Shown here piece after piece: positions 1-11,529 of a stretch of DNA of 64,000 bases. Under the pieces are notes generated by a model. The model made no database searches and had not been told where the DNA came from. It worked only from the letters and a program-made list of their open reading frames with translations. Source of the DNA: Rhytidiadelphus loreus (taxonomy: Eukaryota > Streptophyta > Bryopsida > Hypnales > Hylocomiaceae); contig OX344763.1 in the NCBI GenBank assembly GCA_947034895.1, positions 58,485,093 to 58,549,092 on the forward strand, in the 5' to 3' direction. Every line of letters begins with the position of its first letter. The first letter of the stretch is position 1. Position numbers and translations under genes: made by a program.

Positions 1-57
1 GAAATCTGGGAAAGAGGTTGTGCAAGTTGCAAGTGCTCCTAAACTCATGAATTAATC

Positions 58-71
58 AAAAAAATATATAA
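58..71. other. A-tract plus TATATAA segment (example copy)
   Basis: Seven A residues lead directly into TATATAA, and the segment recurs in nearly every monomer. The main variant changes monomer position 60 to G (CAAGAAAA) or C (CAACAAAA), or position 61 to C. Such a tract stiffens or bends DNA and could position the nucleosome or linker. TATATAA also resembles a TATA box, but nothing else here supports a promoter. The three 184-bp monomers have lost this motif. Confidence 0.6.
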
Positions 72-116
72 TTGGGAGTCACGATGAATGACTTTCTAGT
101 ACGTGGAAATGAAATA

Positions 117-128
117 TTCGTGCACGAA
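117..128. other. Perfect 12-bp palindrome TTCGTGCACGAA (example copy)
   Basis: TTCGTGCACGAA equals its own reverse complement and lies at monomer positions 117-128 in every consensus copy. The left half (TTCG) is almost invariant. The right half is often CATGAA and occasionally CAGGAA or CACAAA. Rare left or central changes occur near 2132 (TTGG), 50613 (TTCTTG) and 39821 (GTACACG). Short dyads of this kind are a known property of centromeric satellites that lack CENP-B boxes. A protein-binding or hairpin role is inference. Confidence 0.75.
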
Positions 129-183
129 CCTAGTCCTCTATTTTAAAGTCCACAAAACTTTAATCTCATGGAATTCATGTTTA

Positions 184-366
184 GAAATTTGGGAAAGACG
201 TTGTGCAAGTTGCAAGTGTTCCTAAACTCATGAATTAATCAAGAAAATATATAATTGGGAGTCACGATGAATAACTTTCTAGTACGTGGAAATGAAATAT
301 TCGTGCACGAACCTGGCCCTCTATTTTAAAGTCCACAAAATTGTAATCTCATGAAATTCATGTACA
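184..366. repeat. Divergent anchor monomer, TTTAG/GACG type
   Basis: This copy carries a linked set of changes. The preceding junction reads CAAAACTTTAATC and then TTTAGAAATTTGGG, followed by AAAGACG in place of AAAGAGG, GTGTTCC in place of GTGCTCC, and GAATAAC in place of GAATGAC. Closely related copies start at 9334, 12262, 16469, 18665, 20861, 21593 and 34580. The set travels as a block, so these copies are useful markers of larger duplicated units. From 24.5 kb on a 182-bp derivative (TTGGAAAAACG) becomes common. Confidence 0.85.
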
Positions 367-732
367 GAAATCTGGGAAAGAGGTTGTGCAAGTTGCAAGT
401 GCTCCTAAACTCATGAATTAATCAAGAAAATATATAATTGGGAGTCACGATGAATGACTTTCTAGTACGTGGAAATGAAATATTCGTGCATGAACCTGGC
501 CCTCTATTTTAAAGTCCACAAAATTGTAATCTCATGAAATTCATTGAAAGAAATCTGGAAAAGAGTTTGTGCAAGTTGCAAGTGCTCCTAAACTCATAAA
601 TTAATCAAGAAAATATATAATTGGGAGTCACGATGAATGACTTTCTAGTACGTGGAAATGAAATATTCGTGCACGAACCTTGCCCTGTATTTTAAAGTCG
701 ACAAAATTGTAATCTCATGGAATTCATGTACA
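367..732. repeat. Two ordinary monomers before the first large duplication
   Basis: The monomer at 550 has GGAAAAGAGTTTG and CATAAATT, an early outlier of the haplotype that dominates 8.4-21.5 kb. The junction with the duplicated block lies near 700-732: there this segment reads TTGCCCTG...GTCGAC, whereas the base before the second copy reads TGGCCCTC...GTCCAC. Confidence 0.8.
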
Positions 733-3660
733 GAAATCTGGGAAAGAGGTTGTGCAAGTTGCAAGTGCTCCTAAAATCATGAATTATTCAAAAAAATATA
801 TAATTGGTGGTCACGATGAATGACTTTCTAGTACGTGAAAATGCAATATTCGTGCACGAACCTAGCCCTCTATTTTAAAGTCCAAAATATTGTAATCTCA
901 TGGAATTCATGTACAGAAATTTGGGAAAGAGGTTGTGCAAGTTGCAAGTGCTCCTAAACTCATGAATTAATCAAAAAAATATATAATTGGGAGTCACGAT
1001 GAATGACTTTCTAGTGCGTGGAAATGAAATATTCGTGCAGGAACCTGGCCCTCTATTTTAAAGTCCACAAAATTGTAATCTCATGGAATTCATGTACAGA
1101 AATTTGGGAAAGAGGTTGTGCAAGTTGCAAGTGCTCCTAAACTCATGAATTAATCAAAAAAATATATAATTGGGAGTCACGATGAATGACTTTCTAGTAC
1201 GTGGAAATGAAATATTCGTGCACGAACCTGGCCCTCTATTCTAAAGTCCACAAAATTGTAATCTCATGGAATTCATGTACAGAAATCTGGGAAAGAGGTT
1301 GTGCACGTTGCAAGTGCTCCTAAATTCATGAATTAATCAAAAAAATATATAATTGGGAATCACGATGAATGACATTCTAGTACGTGGAAATGAAATATTC
1401 GTGCATGAACCTGGCCCTCTATTTTAAAGTCGACAAAATGGTATCCTCATGGAATTCATGTACAGAAATCTGGGAAAGAGGTTGTGAAAGTTGCAAGTGC
1501 TTCTAAACTCATGAATTAATCAAGAAAATATATAATTGGGAGTCACGATGAATGACTTTCTAGTACGTGGAAATGAAATATTCGTGCACGAACCTGGCCC
1601 TCTATTTTAAAGTCCACAAAATTGTAATCTCATGGAATATATGTACAGAAATCTGGGAAAGAGGTTGTGCAAGTTGCAAGTGCTCCTAAACTCATGAATT
1701 AATCAACAAAATATATAATTGGGAGTCACGATGAATGACTTTCTAGTACGTGGAAATGAAATATTCGTGCACGAACCTGGCCCTCTATTTTAAAGTCCAC
1801 AAAATTGTAATCTCATGGAATTCATGTACAGAAATCTGGGAAAGAGGTTGTGCAAGTTGCAAGTGCTCCTAAACTCATGAATTAATCAAAAAAATATATA
1901 ATTGGGAGTCACGATGAATGACTTTCTAGTACGTGGAAATGAAATATTCGTGCACGAACCTTGCCCTGTATTTTAAAGTCGACAAAATTGTAATCTCATT
2001 TAATTCATGTACAGAAATCTGGGAAAGAGGTTGTGCAAGTTGCAAGTGCTCCTAAACTCATGAATTAATCAAAAAAATATATAATTGGTGGTCACGATGA
2101 ATGACTTTCTAGTACGTGGAAATGAAATATTGGTGCACGAACCTTGCCCTGTATTTTAAAGTCAACAAAATTGTAATCTCATGGAATTCATTGAAAGAAA
2201 TCTGGGAAAGAGGTTGTGCAAGTTGCAAGTGCTCCTAAACTCATGAATTATTCAAAAAAATATATAATTGGTGGTCACGATGAATGACTTTCTAGTACGT
2301 GGAAATGAAATATTCGTGCATGAACCTGGCCCTCTATTTTAAAGTCGACAAAATGGTATTCTCATGGAATTCATGTACAGAAATCTGGGAAAGAGGTTGT
2401 GAAAGTTGCAAGTGCTCCTAAACTCATGAATTAATCAAGAAAATATATAATTGGGAGTCACGATGAATGACTTTCTAGTACGTGGAAATGAAATATTCGT
2501 GCACGAACCTGGCCCTCTATTTTAAAGTCCACAAAATTGTAATCTCATGGAATATATGTACAGAAATCTGGGAAAGAGGTTGTGCAAGTTGCAAGTGCTC
2601 CTAAACTCATGAATTAATCAAAAAAATATATAATTGGGAGTCACGATGAATGACTTTCTAGTACGTGGAAATGAAATATTCGTGCACGAACCTGGCCCTC
2701 TATTTTAAAGTCCACAAAATTGTAATCTCATGGAATTCATGTACAGAAATCTGGGAAAGAGGTTGTGCAAGTTGCAAGTGCTCCTAAACTCATGAATTAA
2801 TCAAAAAAATATATAATTGGGAGTCACGATGAATGACTTTCTAGTGCGTGGAAATGAAATATTCGTGCATGAACCTGGCCCTCTATTTTAAAGTCCAAAA
2901 AATTGTAATCTCATGGAATTCATGTACAGAAATTTGGGAAAGAGGTTGTGCAAGTTGCAAGTGCTCCTAAACTCATGAATTAATCAAAAAAATATATAAT
3001 TGGGAGTCACGATGAATGACTTTCTAGTACGTGGAAATGAAATATTCGTGCACGAACCTGGCCCTCTATTCTAAAGTCCACAAAATTGTAATCTCATGGA
3101 ATTCATGTACAGAAATCTGGGAAAGAGGTTGTGCACGTTGCAAGTGCTCCTAAACTCATGAATTAATCAAAAAAATATATAATTGGGAGTCACGATGAAT
3201 GACTTTCTAGTACGTGGAAATGAAATATTCGTGCATGAACCTGGCCCTCTATTTTAAAGTCGACAAAATGGTATTCTCATGGAATTCATGTACAGAAATC
3301 TGGGAAAGAGGTTGTGAAAGTTGCAAGTGCTCCTAAACTCATGAATTAATCAAGAAAATATATAATTGGGAGTCACGATGAATGACTTTCTAGTACGTGG
3401 AAATGAAATATTCGTGCACGAACCTGGCCCTCTATTTTAAAGTCCACAAAATTGTAATCTCATGGAATTCTTGTACAGAAATCTGGGAAAGAGGTTGTGC
3501 AAGTTGCAAGTGCTCCTAAACTCATGAATTAATCAAAAAAATATATAATTGGGAATCACGATGAATGACTTTCTAGTACGTGGAAATGAAATATTCGTGC
3601 ACGAACCTGGCCCTCTATTTTAAAGTCCACAAAATTGTAATCTCATGGAATTCATGTACA
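733..3660. repeat. Higher-order repeat, copy A (16 monomers, 2928 bp)
   Basis: Sixteen consecutive monomers that recur in the same order at 3661-6771. The first monomer carries the haplotype AAAATCATG, ATTATTC, GGTGGTC, GTGAAAATGC, CCTAGCCC and CCAAAATATTG. Other markers in order are GTGCAGGAAC (916), CTATTCTAAAG (1099), GCACGTTG with GACATTCTAG and GGTATCCTC (1282), GTGAAAG with GTGCTTC (1465), CAACAAAA (1648), CATTTAATTC (1831) and GGAATTCTTG (before 3478). Every marker has its counterpart in copy B. By eye, one substitution separates the copies outside the inserted monomer: base 2132 is G in TTGGTGC, where copy B has C. Similarity ends near 3600. Confidence 0.93.
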
Positions 3661-6600
3661 GAAATCTGGGAAAGAGGTTGTGCAAGTTGCAAGTGCTCCT
3701 AAAATCATGAATTATTCAAAAAAATATATAATTGGTGGTCACGATGAATGACTTTCTAGTACGTGAAAATGCAATATTCGTGCACGAACCTAGCCCTCTA
3801 TTTTAAAGTCCAAAATATTGTAATCTCATGGAATTCATGTACAGAAATTTGGGAAAGAGGTTGTGCAAGTTGCAAGTGCTCCTAAACTCATGAATTAATC
3901 AAAAAAATATATAATTGGGAGTCACGATGAATGACTTTCTAGTGCGTGGAAATGAAATATTCGTGCAGGAACCTGGCCCTCTATTTTAAAGTCCACAAAA
4001 TTGTAATCTCATGGAATTCATGTACAGAAATTTGGGAAAGAGGTTGTGCAAGTTGCAAGTGCTCCTAAACTCATGAATTAATCAAAAAAATATATAATTG
4101 GGAGTCACGATGAATGACTTTCTAGTGCGTGGAAATGAAATATTCGTGCAGGAACCTGGCCCTCTATTTTAAAGTCCACAAAATTGTAATCTCATGGAAT
4201 TCATGTACAGAAATTTGGGAAAGAGGTTGTGCAAGTTGCAAGTGCTCCTAAACTCATGAATTAATCAAAAAAATATATAATTGGGAGTCACGATGAATGA
4301 CTTTCTAGTACGTGGAAATGAAATATTCGTGCACGAACCTGGCCCTCTATTCTAAAGTCCACAAAATTGTAATCTCATGGAATTCATGTACAGAAATCTG
4401 GGAAAGAGGTTGTGCACGTTGCAAGTGCTCCTAAATTCATGAATTAATCAAAAAAATATATAATTGGGAATCACGATGAATGACATTCTAGTACGTGGAA
4501 ATGAAATATTCGTGCATGAACCTGGCCCTCTATTTTAAAGTCGACAAAATGGTATCCTCATGGAATTCATGTACAGAAATCTGGGAAAGAGGTTGTGAAA
4601 GTTGCAAGTGCTTCTAAACTCATGAATTAATCAAGAAAATATATAATTGGGAGTCACGATGAATGACTTTCTAGTACGTGGAAATGAAATATTCGTGCAC
4701 GAACCTGGCCCTCTATTTTAAAGTCCACAAAATTGTAATCTCATGGAATATATGTACAGAAATCTGGGAAAGAGGTTGTGCAAGTTGCAAGTGCTCCTAA
4801 ACTCATGAATTAATCAACAAAATATATAATTGGGAGTCACGATGAATGACTTTCTAGTACGTGGAAATGAAATATTCGTGCACGAACCTGGCCCTCTATT
4901 TTAAAGTCCACAAAATTGTAATCTCATGGAATTCATGTACAGAAATCTGGGAAAGAGGTTGTGCAAGTTGCAAGTGCTCCTAAACTCATGAATTAATCAA
5001 AAAAATATATAATTGGGAGTCACGATGAATGACTTTCTAGTACGTGGAAATGAAATATTCGTGCACGAACCTTGCCCTGTATTTTAAAGTCGACAAAATT
5101 GTAATCTCATTTAATTCATGTACAGAAATCTGGGAAAGAGGTTGTGCAAGTTGCAAGTGCTCCTAAACTCATGAATTAATCAAAAAAATATATAATTGGT
5201 GGTCACGATGAATGACTTTCTAGTACGTGGAAATGAAATATTCGTGCACGAACCTTGCCCTGTATTTTAAAGTCAACAAAATTGTAATCTCATGGAATTC
5301 ATTGAAAGAAATCTGGGAAAGAGGTTGTGCAAGTTGCAAGTGCTCCTAAACTCATGAATTATTCAAAAAAATATATAATTGGTGGTCACGATGAATGACT
5401 TTCTAGTACGTGGAAATGAAATATTCGTGCATGAACCTGGCCCTCTATTTTAAAGTCGACAAAATGGTATTCTCATGGAATTCATGTACAGAAATCTGGG
5501 AAAGAGGTTGTGAAAGTTGCAAGTGCTCCTAAACTCATGAATTAATCAAGAAAATATATAATTGGGAGTCACGATGAATGACTTTCTAGTACGTGGAAAT
5601 GAAATATTCGTGCACGAACCTGGCCCTCTATTTTAAAGTCCACAAAATTGTAATCTCATGGAATATATGTACAGAAATCTGGGAAAGAGGTTGTGCAAGT
5701 TGCAAGTGCTCCTAAACTCATGAATTAATCAAAAAAATATATAATTGGGAGTCACGATGAATGACTTTCTAGTACGTGGAAATGAAATATTCGTGCACGA
5801 ACCTGGCCCTCTATTTTAAAGTCCACAAAATTGTAATCTCATGGAATTCATGTACAGAAATCTGGGAAAGAGGTTGTGCAAGTTGCAAGTGCTCCTAAAC
5901 TCATGAATTAATCAAAAAAATATATAATTGGGAGTCACGATGAATGACTTTCTAGTGCGTGGAAATGAAATATTCGTGCATGAACCTGGCCCTCTATTTT
6001 AAAGTCCAAAAAATTGTAATCTCATGGAATTCATGTACAGAAATTTGGGAAAGAGGTTGTGCAAGTTGCAAGTGCTCCTAAACTCATGAATTAATCAAAA
6101 AAATATATAATTGGGAGTCACGATGAATGACTTTCTAGTACGTGGAAATGAAATATTCGTGCACGAACCTGGCCCTCTATTCTAAAGTCCACAAAATTGT
6201 AATCTCATGGAATTCATGTACAGAAATCTGGGAAAGAGGTTGTGCACGTTGCAAGTGCTCCTAAACTCATGAATTAATCAAAAAAATATATAATTGGGAG
6301 TCACGATGAATGACTTTCTAGTACGTGGAAATGAAATATTCGTGCATGAACCTGGCCCTCTATTTTAAAGTCGACAAAATGGTATTCTCATGGAATTCAT
6401 GTACAGAAATCTGGGAAAGAGGTTGTGAAAGTTGCAAGTGCTCCTAAACTCATGAATTAATCAAGAAAATATATAATTGGGAGTCACGATGAATGACTTT
6501 CTAGTACGTGGAAATGAAATATTCGTGCACGAACCTGGCCCTCTATTTTAAAGTCCACAAAATTGTAATCTCATGGAATTCTTGTACAGAAATCTGGGAA

Positions 6601-6771
6601 AGAGGTTGTGCAAGTTGCAAGTGCTCCTAAACTCATGAATTAATCAAAAAAATATATAATTGGGAATCACGATGAATGACTTTCTAGTACGTGGAAATGA
6701 AATATTCGTGCATGAACCTGGCCCTCTATTTTAAAGTCGACAAAATGGTATTCTCATGGAATTCATGTACA
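3661..6771. repeat. Higher-order repeat, copy B (17 monomers, 3111 bp)
   Basis: Copy of 733-3660, in direct tandem with it. The offset is 2928 bp for the first two monomers and 3111 bp from 4210 on, because one extra monomer (4027-4209) is present. The match fails near 6711 in the last monomer, where copy A has GCACGAACC and this copy has GCATGAACC followed by GTCGAC and ATGGTATTC. The near identity over about 2.9 kb implies a recent duplication. Confidence 0.93.
4027..4209. repeat. Single-monomer tandem duplication inside copy B
   Basis: This monomer is the same by eye as its neighbour at 3844-4026; both carry GTGCGTGG and the uncommon GTGCAGGAAC. Copy A has only one such monomer at the matching place (916-1098). 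The simplest reading is a one-unit duplication after the 16-monomer block was copied, or its loss from copy A. Confidence 0.88.
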
Positions 6772-9333
6772 GAAATCTGGGAAAGAGGTTGTGAAAGTTG
6801 CAAGTGCTCCTAAACTCATGAATTAATCAAGAAAATATATAATCGGGAGTCACGATGAATGACTTTCTAGTACGTGGAAATGAAATATTCGTGCACGAAC
6901 CTAGCCCTCTATTTTAAAGTCCAAAATATTGTAATCTCATGGAATTCATGTACAGAAATCTGGGAAAGAGGTTGTGCAAGTTGCAAGTGCTCCTAAACTC
7001 ATGAATTAATCAAAAAAATATATAATTGGGAGTCACGATGAATGACTTTCTAGTACGTGGAAATGAAATATTCGTGCACGAACCTGGCCCTGTATTTTAA
7101 AGTCGACAAAATTGTAATCTCATGGAATTCATGTACAGAAATCTGGGAAAGAGGTTGTGCAAGTTGCAAGTGCTCCTAAACTCATGAATTAATCAAAAAA
7201 ATATATAATTGGGAGTCACGATGAATGACTTTCTAGTGCGTGGAAATGAAATATTCGTGCATGAACCTGGCCCTCTATTTTAAAGTCCACAAAATTGTAA
7301 TCTCATGGAATTCATGTACAGAAATCTGGGAAAGAGGTTGTGCAAGTTGCAAGTGCTCCTAAAATCATGAATTAATCAAGAAAATATATAATTGGGAGTC
7401 ACGATGAATGACTTTCTAGTACGTGGAAATGAAATATTCGTGCACGAACCTGGCCCTGTATTTTAAAGTCGACAAAATTGTAATCTCATGGAATTCATGT
7501 ACAGAAATCTGGGAAAGAGGTTGTGCAAGTTGCAAGTGCTCCTAAACTCATGAATTAATCAAAAAAATATATAATTGGGAGTCACGATGAATGACTTTCT
7601 AGTGCGTGGAAATGAAATATTCGTGCATGAACCTGGCCCTCTATTTTAAAGTCCAAAAAATTGTAATCTCATGGAATTCATGTACAGAAATTTGGGAAAG
7701 AGGTTGTGCAAGTTGCAAGTGCTCCTAAACTCATGAATTAATCAAAAAAATATATAATTGGGAGTCACGATGAATGACTTTCTAGTACGTGGAAATGAAA
7801 TATTCGTGCACGAACCTGGCCCTGTATTTTAAAGTCGACAAAATTGTAATCTCATGGAATTCATGTACAGAAATCTGGGAAAGAGGTTGTGCACGTTGCA
7901 AGTGCTCCTAAACTCATGAATTAATCAAAAAAATATATAATTGGGAATCACGATGAATGACTTTCTAGTACGTGGAAATGAAATATTCGTGCATGAACCT
8001 GGCCCTCTATTTTAAAGTCGACAAAATGGTATTCTCATGGAATTCATGTACAGAAATCTGGGAAAGAGGTTGTGAAAGTTGCAAGTGCTCCTAAACTCAT
8101 GAATTAATCAAGAAAATATATAATTGGGAGTCACGATGAATGACTTTCTAGTACGTGGAAATGAAATATTCGTGCACGAACCTGGCCCTCTATTTTAAAG
8201 TCCACAAAATTGTAATCTCATGGAATTCTTGTACAGAAATCTGGGAAAGAGGTTGTGCAAGTTGCAAGTGCTCCTAAACTCATGAATTAATCAAAAAAAT
8301 ATATAATTGGGAATCACGATGAATGACTTTCTAGTACGTGGAAATGAAATATTCGTGCACGAACCTGGCCCTCTATTCTAAAGTCTACAAAATTGTAATC
8401 TCATGGAATTCATGTACAGAAATCTGGGAAAGAGGTTGTACAAGTTGCAAGTGCTCCTAAACTCATAAATTAATCAAGAAAATATATAATTGGGAGTCAC
8501 AATGAATGACTTTCTAGTACGTGGAAATGAAATATTCGTGCACGAACCTGGCCCTGTATTTTAAAGTCGACAAAATTGTAATCTCATGGAATTCATGTAC
8601 AGAAATCTGGGAAAGAGGTTGTGCAAGTTGCAAGTGCTCCTAAACTGATGAATTAATCAACAAAATATATAATTGGGAGTCACGATGAATGACTTTCTAG
8701 TACGTGGAAATGAAATATTCGTGCATGAACCTGGCCCTCTATTTTAAAGTCCACAAAATTGTAATCTCATGAAATTCATTGAAAGAAATCTTTGAAAGAG
8801 GTTGTGCAAGTTGCAAGTGCTCCTAAACTCATGAATTAATCAACAAAATATATAATTGGGAGTCACGATGAATGACTTTCTAGTACGTGGAAATGAAATA
8901 TTCGTGCATGAACCTGGCCCTCTATTTTAAAGTCCACAAAATTGTAATCTCATGAAATTCATTGATAGAAATCTGGGAAACAGGTTGTGCAAGTTGCAAG
9001 TGCTCCTAAACTCATGAATTAATCAAACAAATATATAATTGGGAGTCACGATGAATGACATTCTAGTACGTGGAAATGAAATATTCGTGCATGAACCTGG
9101 CCCTCTATTTTAAAGTCCACAAAATTGTAATCTCATGAAATTCATTGATAGAAATCTGGGAAAGAGGTTGTGCAAGTTGCAAGTGCTCCTAAACTCATGA
9201 ATTAATCAAAAAAATATATAATTGGGAGTCACGATGAATGACTTTCTAGTACGTGGAAATGAAATATTCGTGCACGAACCTGGCCCTCTATTTTAAAGTC
9301 CACAAAACTTTAATCTCATGGAATTCATGTTTA
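6772..9333. repeat. Mosaic block with a dimeric stretch at 6955-7869
   Basis: From 6955 two types alternate: TACGTGG...TGGCCCTG...GTCGAC monomers at 6955, 7321 and 7687, and GTGCGTGG...GCATGAACC monomers at 7138 and 7504, giving a short 366-bp dimer pattern. From 7870 to 8418 the block repeats the module seen at 3112-3660 (GCACGTTG, then ATGGTATTC, then GTGAAAG, then GGAATTCTTG). Monomers at 8602 to 9150 carry GCATGAACC with CAACAAAA or AAACAAAT and CATTGATAG or CATTGAAAG ends. One monomer at 8785 has the private form CTTTGAAAG. Confidence 0.8.
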
Positions 9334-10065
9334 GAAATTTGGGAATGACGTTGTGCAAGTTGCAAGTGTTCCTAAACTCATGAATTAATCAAACAAATAT
9401 ATAATTGGGAGTCACGATGAATGACTTTCTAGTACGTGGAAATGAAATATTCGTGCACGAACCTGGCCCTCTATTTTAAAGTCCACAAAATTGTAATCTC
9501 ATGAAATTCATGTACAGAAATCTGGGAAAGAGGTTGTGCAAGTTGCAAGTGCTCCTAAACTCATGAATTAATCAAGAAAATATATAATTGGGAGTCACGA
9601 TGAATGACTTTCTAGTACGTGGAAATGAAATATTCGTGCATGAACCTGGCCCTCTATTTTAAAGTCCACAAAATTGTAATCTCATGAAATTCATTGAAAG
9701 AAATCTGGGAAAGAGGTTGTGCAAGTTGCAAGTGCTCCTAAACTCATAAATTAATCAAGAAAATATATAATTGGGAGTCACAATGAATGACTTTCTAGTA
9801 CGTGGAAATGAAATATTCGTGCATGAACCTGGCCCTCTATTTTAAAGTCCACAAAATTGTAATCTCATGGAATATATGTACAGAAATCTGGGAAAGAGGT
9901 TGTGCAAGTTGCAAGTGCTCCTAAACTCATAAATTAATCAAGAAAATATATAATTGGGAGTCACGATGAATGACTTTCTAGTGCGTGGAAATGAAATATT
10001 CGTGCATGAACCTGGCCCTCTATTTTAAAGTCCACAAAATTGTAATCTCATGAAATTCATTGAAA
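9334..10065. repeat. Second TTTAG/GACG anchor and its followers
   Basis: The anchor at 9334 (here GGGAATGACG) and the next two monomers repeat the order seen at 184, 367 and 550, exactly 50 monomers (9150 bp) earlier. The CATAAATT/CACAATG haplotype is prominent from here on. Confidence 0.75.
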
Positions 10066-10797
10066 GAAATCTGGGAAAGAGGTTGTACAAGTTGCAAGTG
10101 CTCCTAAACTCATAAATTAATCAAGAAAATATATAATTGGGAGTCACAATGAATGACTTTCTAGTACGTGGAAATGAAATATTCGTGCACGAACCTGGCC
10201 CTGTATTTTAAAGTCCACAAAATCGTAATCTCATGGCATATATGTACAGAAATCTGGGAAAGAGGTTGTGCAAGTTGCAAGTGCTCCTAAACTCATGAAT
10301 TAATCAAAAAAATATATAATTGGGAGTCACGATGAATGACTTTCTAGTGCGTGGAAATGAAATATTCGTGCATGAACCTGGCCCTCTATTTTAAAGTCCA
10401 CAAAATTGTAATCTCATGGAATTCATGTACAGAAATCTGGGAAAGAGGTTGTGCAAGTTGCAAGTGCTCCTAAAATCATGAATTAATCAAGAAAATATAT
10501 AATTGGGAGTCACGATGAATGACTTTCTAGTACGTGGAAATGAAATATTCGTGCACGAACCTGGCCCTGTATTTTAAAGTCGACAAAATTGTAATCTCAT
10601 GGAATTCATGTACAGAAATCTGGGAAAGAGGTTGTGCAAGTTGCAAGTGCTCCTAAACTCATGAATTAATCAAAAAAATATATAATTGGGAGTCACGATG
10701 AATGACTTTCTAGTGCGTGGAAATGAAATATTCGTGCATGAACCTGGCCCTCTATTTTAAAGTCCACAAAATTGTAATCTCATGAAATTCATTGAAA
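10066..10797. repeat. Four-monomer unit, copy 1 (732 bp)
   Basis: Four monomers marked by CATAAATT with CACAATG and a rare AATCGTAATC plus GGCATATATG (10066), GTGCGTGG (10249), AAAATCATG (10432) and GTGCGTGG (10615). The same four follow immediately at 10798. The only differences I see are GTACAAG in the first monomer here (GTGCAAG in copy 2) and GCATGAACC in the fourth (GCAGGAACC in copy 2). Confidence 0.9.
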
Positions 10798-11529
10798 GAA
10801 ATCTGGGAAAGAGGTTGTGCAAGTTGCAAGTGCTCCTAAACTCATAAATTAATCAAGAAAATATATAATTGGGAGTCACAATGAATGACTTTCTAGTACG
10901 TGGAAATGAAATATTCGTGCACGAACCTGGCCCTGTATTTTAAAGTCCACAAAATCGTAATCTCATGGCATATATGTACAGAAATCTGGGAAAGAGGTTG
11001 TGCAAGTTGCAAGTGCTCCTAAACTCATGAATTAATCAAAAAAATATATAATTGGGAGTCACGATGAATGACTTTCTAGTGCGTGGAAATGAAATATTCG
11101 TGCATGAACCTGGCCCTCTATTTTAAAGTCCACAAAATTGTAATCTCATGGAATTCATGTACAGAAATCTGGGAAAGAGGTTGTGCAAGTTGCAAGTGCT
11201 CCTAAAATCATGAATTAATCAAGAAAATATATAATTGGGAGTCACGATGAATGACTTTCTAGTACGTGGAAATGAAATATTCGTGCACGAACCTGGCCCT
11301 GTATTTTAAAGTCGACAAAATTGTAATCTCATGGAATTCATGTACAGAAATCTGGGAAAGAGGTTGTGCAAGTTGCAAGTGCTCCTAAACTCATGAATTA
11401 ATCAAAAAAATATATAATTGGGAGTCACGATGAATGACTTTCTAGTGCGTGGAAATGAAATATTCGTGCAGGAACCTGGCCCTCTATTTTAAAGTCCACA
11501 AAATTGTAATCTCATGGAATTCATGTACA
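10798..11529. repeat. Four-monomer unit, copy 2 (732 bp)
   Basis: Direct tandem copy of 10066-10797. The shared rare marker AATCGTAATC begins at 10221 and 10953, exactly 732 bases apart. I saw this marker nowhere else in the window except a similar form near 48830. Confidence 0.9.

Larger units (their letters stand above)
1..183. repeat. Reference monomer with internal landmarks
   Basis: This first monomer serves as the coordinate frame for the array. Landmarks by monomer position: 22-36, an imperfect direct repeat GCAAGTT/GCAAGTG; 45-50 TCATGA and 51-56 ATTAAT, short palindromes; 57-71, an A7 tract running into TATATAA; 82-83, 102-103, 119-120 and 125-126, the four consensus CpGs; 117-128, a perfect 12-bp palindrome; 131-138, the most variable stretch (TGGCCCTC, TAGCCCTC, TTGCCCTG and others); 150-153, CCAC or CGAC (CGAC creates GTCGAC); 167-179, an interrupted dyad CATG-G-AATT-CATG; 178-183, TGTACA. 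The strand is arbitrary because no transcript is known. All three forward frames meet stops (for example TAA at 40-42, TAA at 54-56, TGA at 48-50), and the reverse frames meet TTA, TCA or CTA equivalents. Confidence 0.95.

Noticed and set aside
117..133. Possible CENP-B box at ATTCGTGCACGAACCTGG.
   Set aside because: It shares TTCG with the box, but the required A and the CGGG core are absent on either strand.
84..146. Short open frame ATG AAT GAC TTT ... TAA (20 codons) repeated in most monomers, sometimes preceded by GGGAG.
   Set aside because: It is closed in every copy after about 20 codons, all six frames carry stops in each monomer, and synonymous constraint is not apparent. It is an accident of a period divisible by three (183 = 3 x 61), not a gene.
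1..183. The monomer as an ancient dimer of about 91-bp halves.
   Set aside because: Apart from CATGAATT-like words in both halves I see no alignment between them.
168..233. Second short frame starting ATG GAA TTC ATG TAC and ending TGA at monomer position 50.
   Set aside because: Only about 21 codons, and variants freely alter its start (CATTTAATTC, GGAATATATG). No sign of coding.
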